A DNA stretch of 64,000 nucleotides from Callaeas wilsoni (Eukaryota > Chordata > Aves > Passeriformes > Callaeidae). Below the pieces are notes generated by a model. It did no database searches and had not been told where the DNA came from. It saw nothing but the letters and a program-made list of their open reading frames with translations. This document shows, piece after piece, positions 59,611 to 64,000 of this stretch (position 1 is its first letter; every line of letters starts with the position of its first letter). The translations under genes and the position numbers were made by a program. The stretch is taken from the NCBI GenBank assembly GCA_013398955.1, contig VWPU01005232.1, positions 34,506-98,505 of the forward strand, read 5' to 3'.

Positions 59611-62600
59611 AGAGTTTGAGACACATACATTTGCTCTCTTTTTTTCTGGGCTTCTACGAGGAAGTAGGTGTTTCAGCTTGGGTTTCTCTGCACAATATTG
59701 CATTGTGTTAGAGATACAGAGACATCCCTTCCCAGCCTGCTAACCTGAAAACTTTTCCTTAGCACTGAAGAAGAAAGCAGTAGTTCCTGTGACAAATACA
59801 GTTTGCTATCAGTTTTATCAGTGTCATTCATGACTGTACAAAGCAGAAACCTGCACCATGTCACAATATTTGAGGTGTATCTCTGCAGCATCCTAGTAAA
59901 AGTCTTAGTCTGTGGAGTTATTTTCAGGATCTGATTCAAAGCATTGCTGGTGAATAAAATTATCTAACTCCTTTTTAAGTCTATTCTGAACTGTTTCAAG
60001 TATAGGAATGCTTGCAAGTACTTCTCTTTGGTATTTTAGATGCACTTCTATCTCAGGCAGCAGTATTACCTTAATTGAGAGCACCTGCCTATTGTTCATG
60101 CTGCCATGGTGACACAGCATTTACAGAAATTAGTAAAATGTGATCATCTGCCTCTATTGTATATTTTCCTTTGCCTTGTTCCACTTACTCTGTGACACAA
60201 GTGTACCACATTTTCTCCTGTAGTGGTTTGTTTTGCCGCACTTGAATACAAGACAGGATGTACACAGTGACTTCCATCAAGATCCCCCAGCTAAGTGTTG
60301 CATGGACTCCAGCACCTGAGCTCTAAGGAAAATGCTGCTGAATGTTTATTTTGTTTTCCAGTTACTTAGCTAAACAATGGTCTAGCCAAATTACGTGTCT
60401 ATATTTCTCCTTCATTTCTGTAGGAGCTTCACTAGAATAAAGGATGCACAAAAAAGCCTCTCTTCAACAGAGATTGAAACATGAACTTTTCCTCATATCT
60501 ATCAAAAATGTAAGCTATTATGAAAAGTCTGGAATGAGGATTTTTGTTTTAAATATGTATACGATTATTATAAGCATATTTTAGAAAGGGTGTGTCATGA
60601 AACATGGAATAGCTGCTCAAACTATTTTTTCCATTTCATTCCATTTACTTGAATTAGCTAACAAACAATTCAATTGCTGTTTCATTAAAATAATAATTTT
60701 GAGAACAAGTTTTTAAAATCCTTTTTTTATTTGGTGAAAATTACATTCTGATGTTTCCACATTATATGTTGATTCACTTATTTCACTGCAAAGCTATGGC
60801 AACTACAGAGAGAAAGAAAAATAAATTAGTGGAAGAAACTAACATGCATATGTGATACTGAGAGGGCTAAAGGTTGAAACTCTCTTTTCCGTTGTTTACA
60901 ATCACTTGTCGCACTCTAGGAGTCTGTCTTTTGGACGTAGTATTAATTATTCTCAGAATAGTCCTAAGGCTTCTGTTTTTCTATTACATTTGATCATTCC
61001 AATTCTGGTCCTTCCTGGCCTCAGCAGATAACGGCTGCAGCTTTCCCCTGTAACTTCAAATAAACCAGTATCACTTACAAAGGTTCTCAGCTGTACGAGA
61101 AGGGAATGTACTAGGTGCGCCAGCAAGGGATTTTGGCTGAAGATGGGCTACACTGTGAAAAATAAAACTGCAATCTTGATATAAAAGAAAAGAAAAACTG
61201 TGAAAGAATATATAACCTTGATGTTGAACAAGCTTAGCTATGTGCAGGTCATAATACAGGACTTGAGCAAACTTGAAATGTTCTGAGTTCTAAACAAGAA
61301 GCTGGCTCTAGAAAATAAAAACTTCAATGAGAGAAAATAGATCCCATTTGAGTTCTAAGTTCTGTCAATGATTTCTATAGTTAGTTCTTTAGAGTCAAAA
61401 GGAATATACACAGCAAATCTAGGATTTAGTCAGATTTTAGTGCCTAAATTCCCAACAACATGAAAAGCCTAATGCTCTGGATCTATCCACATCTGGAGTT
61501 ACTTTAATCTATCTCATTTCTCCTGGCAAATAGAGTTTCACTTCTGTATCCACTAAATAAAGCTCTGCATTCCTTTTGTAAGCCAGTTCAGGCAAGAGCA
61601 CAGGATCTATGATACCAGAAAGATAGGGTGCAAGAACACGTGTGACTCAAAGTTGGAGGTTAAGACCGTCACAGGGAGAGTCTGACATTCTACCTTTGGG
61701 ATAATTTCTGTCTCCATACTGTGCAGTGAACACTTAAATCGAGCAAAAACAATATCAGCAGCAGGAAGTAGGGACAGTCTATACCTTTTTACTCCACCAG
61801 GTTAAAGCCCTGGGTATCAGATTTCTGAATTTTCCATCTTTAAATGACCCTAATAACTTGGCATTGATTTCTGTCCAGAAGCAGAATTTCTGCAGGAGTG
61901 ATACCAATTGTCTTTCAACTTTTCACCAGTTTTCAAGGATTAACCAATTCTAAACTGCTTGCCTACTCCCTGACAGCAATGTGCATTTATATGCTTCCAC
62001 TGTGGTTGCATCTTTTACAAAATATTTATTTTGCCATCTCAGTACTAAAAGTCTGTAGCATGATTGCTGGGTAGTTACAGGACTGAAGCAATCTGAAAAT
62101 TTAGTGTCTTGATTGATCAGTAGGATGTAACATGATGGACAGCCTTTAAGGTAATAGTTAAAGTTTTACAGCTCAACAATGTAAGGTACTGTAGATTTGA
62201 AAAAGGCAGGAGTGTCCTCAGCATTGAGTCACCCATGAACACAGCAACGATGTGACAGACTGACGCTGAGAAAATGATTTGGTGTGAAGCAGCAGGACCT
62301 TCTAAAAAAATACTGAGGAGGAAAAGTGGAGATCATGGTGTGGAACAAGTAGGGTAATGGGAAATGGAACACAAAATCTCACAGTTCCCTGCAAGTAATG
62401 TTGATATGCCACTATTTTTCAAGACACGGAGCCTGATGAGGAACAAGGGATGACTCTCTACCACACAGTAAACCATATCTTATAAGCTTATGTGACTTTT
62501 ATGATTATGTACTACACAGGTGGAAGAAAATATTCTGAAGACAGATATTTTCAAAAAATATAAACATTAAATAGATATAAATATTAAATAGATTTACTCA

Positions 62601-63982
62601 GAAAACAGATGTCAGAAATAATGCTGCTATTAAAACTTTCTAGTACAGGCATGGCATCAGATTGCTTACTGACTTTCCCTCACTACTTCTGCGCTATTGT
62701 GTTGGGTTTTTTTTCTGAGAGACCTATTTCAACATATTTCTCCTTTTGTATTTAAAGAGAATAGGACTGAAAAATTGATGAGGGTCTCAACTATGGAAAT
62801 AAGCCAGAATCCTGGCTTAAAATTATGTGGGGCTAAAATACTACCTTCCATAGGATTTATATCACTTTGTAAGACCTGCCACCCTTTCTCCATGAAGTCA
62901 GAAAGTTGTTGGTAATCACAGATCTGCTTATAAACAGCAGCTCCACAACCTGATATGAAATATCTGCCTGTGATGCACTGTGGCCCAAAAGCTGCTCAGA
63001 AAAGTAACTAGGCAAAGGCAAGTGAAAACCTTTGGGTTAGATCATAAAGCAAGTAACCAGTTGGTTGCTTGCAATTTTCGTTCTTTGTTTATGCCTTTTA
63101 CTTAGAATCTTTATTACTGTTACTTTTATTGTTATTACTGTGGTGTATAAATTCATCCAACTACCTCTCTGAAATTTGTTTGAGTATCTTGTTGATGACA
63201 ACATCAATAAACAGTATTGTATCAAATTGGAATCCCTGGCTATTTAAGTGTGTGTAACTCTGTCCTTCACTGCATTCTGTAGGAGTGACAGCACCTACCT
63301 CTTAACAAGCAAGCCACTAACTGAACTAATCTCTAAACACTTGCATACTTGAAAATTTATTCAATTTCTGACATTTTCTGCATGACATTAAAAACTTAAG
63401 AAAACAAGATATGTGAATGACGTCTTTAAACTGACACATTTTTTAATCTACCCTGTAGTGCTCAAAGGCTTGTGCCTGTTTATTGACTGTTTTAACTTAT
63501 AGAGAGGGAAATAAACTGAATGGATGGATTATGGAGATTAGCTACTTGGATAAAACTGAAGCCCTTGTTCTTTGTTTAATGTGATAGTCTCTTTCCTAAA
63601 GAATTATGAAAATGACAGCACCTGTCATACTTGCTGTTTGTTGTTAAGCTCATCTGCATTTTTTCAATTATGAAACAACTCATCCTAGAAACCCAAGGGA
63701 ACGTGAATTATTAACTGAACTAAGACACACTTGTACTAAAATCTTATGGGAAATCACAAGATTAGTATCAGCTATGCAGTGAATATGCCTTTTGAGTTTT
63801 ATTCAGAAAAGACAGAGACTGCTTCTTACATATGCATACATAATTTACTTACAATACACTCCAGTTTACTGCATTGAATTTTATATACACAGAAAATATT
63901 AGTCTGTGCAAAAAAATTAAATTGTCTCTAAAAATTAATAAATATTAATAGACACTATAATACAAAAATAATACTTCATTAT
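59601..63982. other. Gene-free AT-rich sequence
   Basis: No gene or repeat family is recognised. Open frames at 59673-59939, 59905-60120 and 62697-62915 are short and motif-free. Small items are AATAAAGCTCTGCATT at about 61556 (a polyA-signal-like string), a short direct repeat around 62560-62595, and a TTATTG/TTACT-rich stretch at 63110-63142. Confidence 0.5.
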
Positions 63983-64000
63983 TGTCTCGGTTTGGACAGG
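63983..64000 (+). mobile_element. Probable LTR start, cut by the window edge
   Basis: TGTCTCGGTTTGGACAGG resembles the first bases (TGTCCYGGTTTG type) of several avian endogenous-retrovirus LTRs. Only 18 bases are available, so family, orientation and extent are unknown. Confidence 0.35.

Noticed and set aside
59229..59711. 160-codon plus-strand frame
   Set aside because: It is antisense to the LTR and to the U3 frame on the minus strand, and has no motif.
1..64000. tRNA, rRNA, operon, riboswitch or phage-like organisation
   Set aside because: No cloverleaf with an A/B box pair, no ribosomal sequence, no closely packed frames with ribosome-binding sites. The composition and repeats are those of an avian nuclear genome.

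Overview
The window looks like nuclear DNA from a bird. It is AT-rich by eye, every reading frame is broken into short ORFs, and it carries several CR1 (chicken repeat 1) LINE fragments and avian-type endogenous-retrovirus LTRs. Much of the CR1 material ends in the typical avian CR1 3' end (a GGTCTTTTCCAACCT-like block followed by ATTCTRTG-type octamers). One LTR resembles, from memory, a family common in neoavian and passerine genomes; this cannot be confirmed without a repeat library. No complete gene, RNA gene, CRISPR array or operon-like arrangement was found. The window is best read as an intergenic or large-intron region.

Layout: 1-8900 unique sequence with a GC-richer patch near 590-1180; 8904-8950 CR1 3' tail (+); 11742-12158 CR1 3' end (-); 17095-17498 3' LTR of an endogenous retrovirus (-), with a polypurine tract and decayed internal sequence up to about 18150, possibly further; 19995-20030 (GAT)n; 22484-about 23245 truncated LTR (+) built partly of degenerate tandem units; 30375-31270 CR1 (+) with recognisable ORF2 remnants; about 31780-32110 a much older CR1 (+); 36954-37653 a 700-bp solo LTR (-) with a 5-bp target duplication; 44893-about 45108 CR1 (-); 50629-about 51825 the longest CR1 (-), with a reverse-transcriptase remnant; about 58820-59596 an LTR (-) containing a long GA-rich run, one undetermined base (59201) and an open frame in its U3; 63983-64000 a probable LTR start cut by the window edge.

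Host coding potential is weak. The best exon-like segments are 40229-40365 (good acceptor and donor, open frame, no family recognised) and a splice-site-bounded segment starting at 27554. Both are hypotheses. The parts do not form a pathway or system. What the window shows is layered retroelement insertion into a gene-poor region, with at least two CR1 age classes and four or five separate LTR insertions. I found no convincing undescribed biological system. The least explained items are the U3 open frame of the 59-kb LTR and the two exon candidates.
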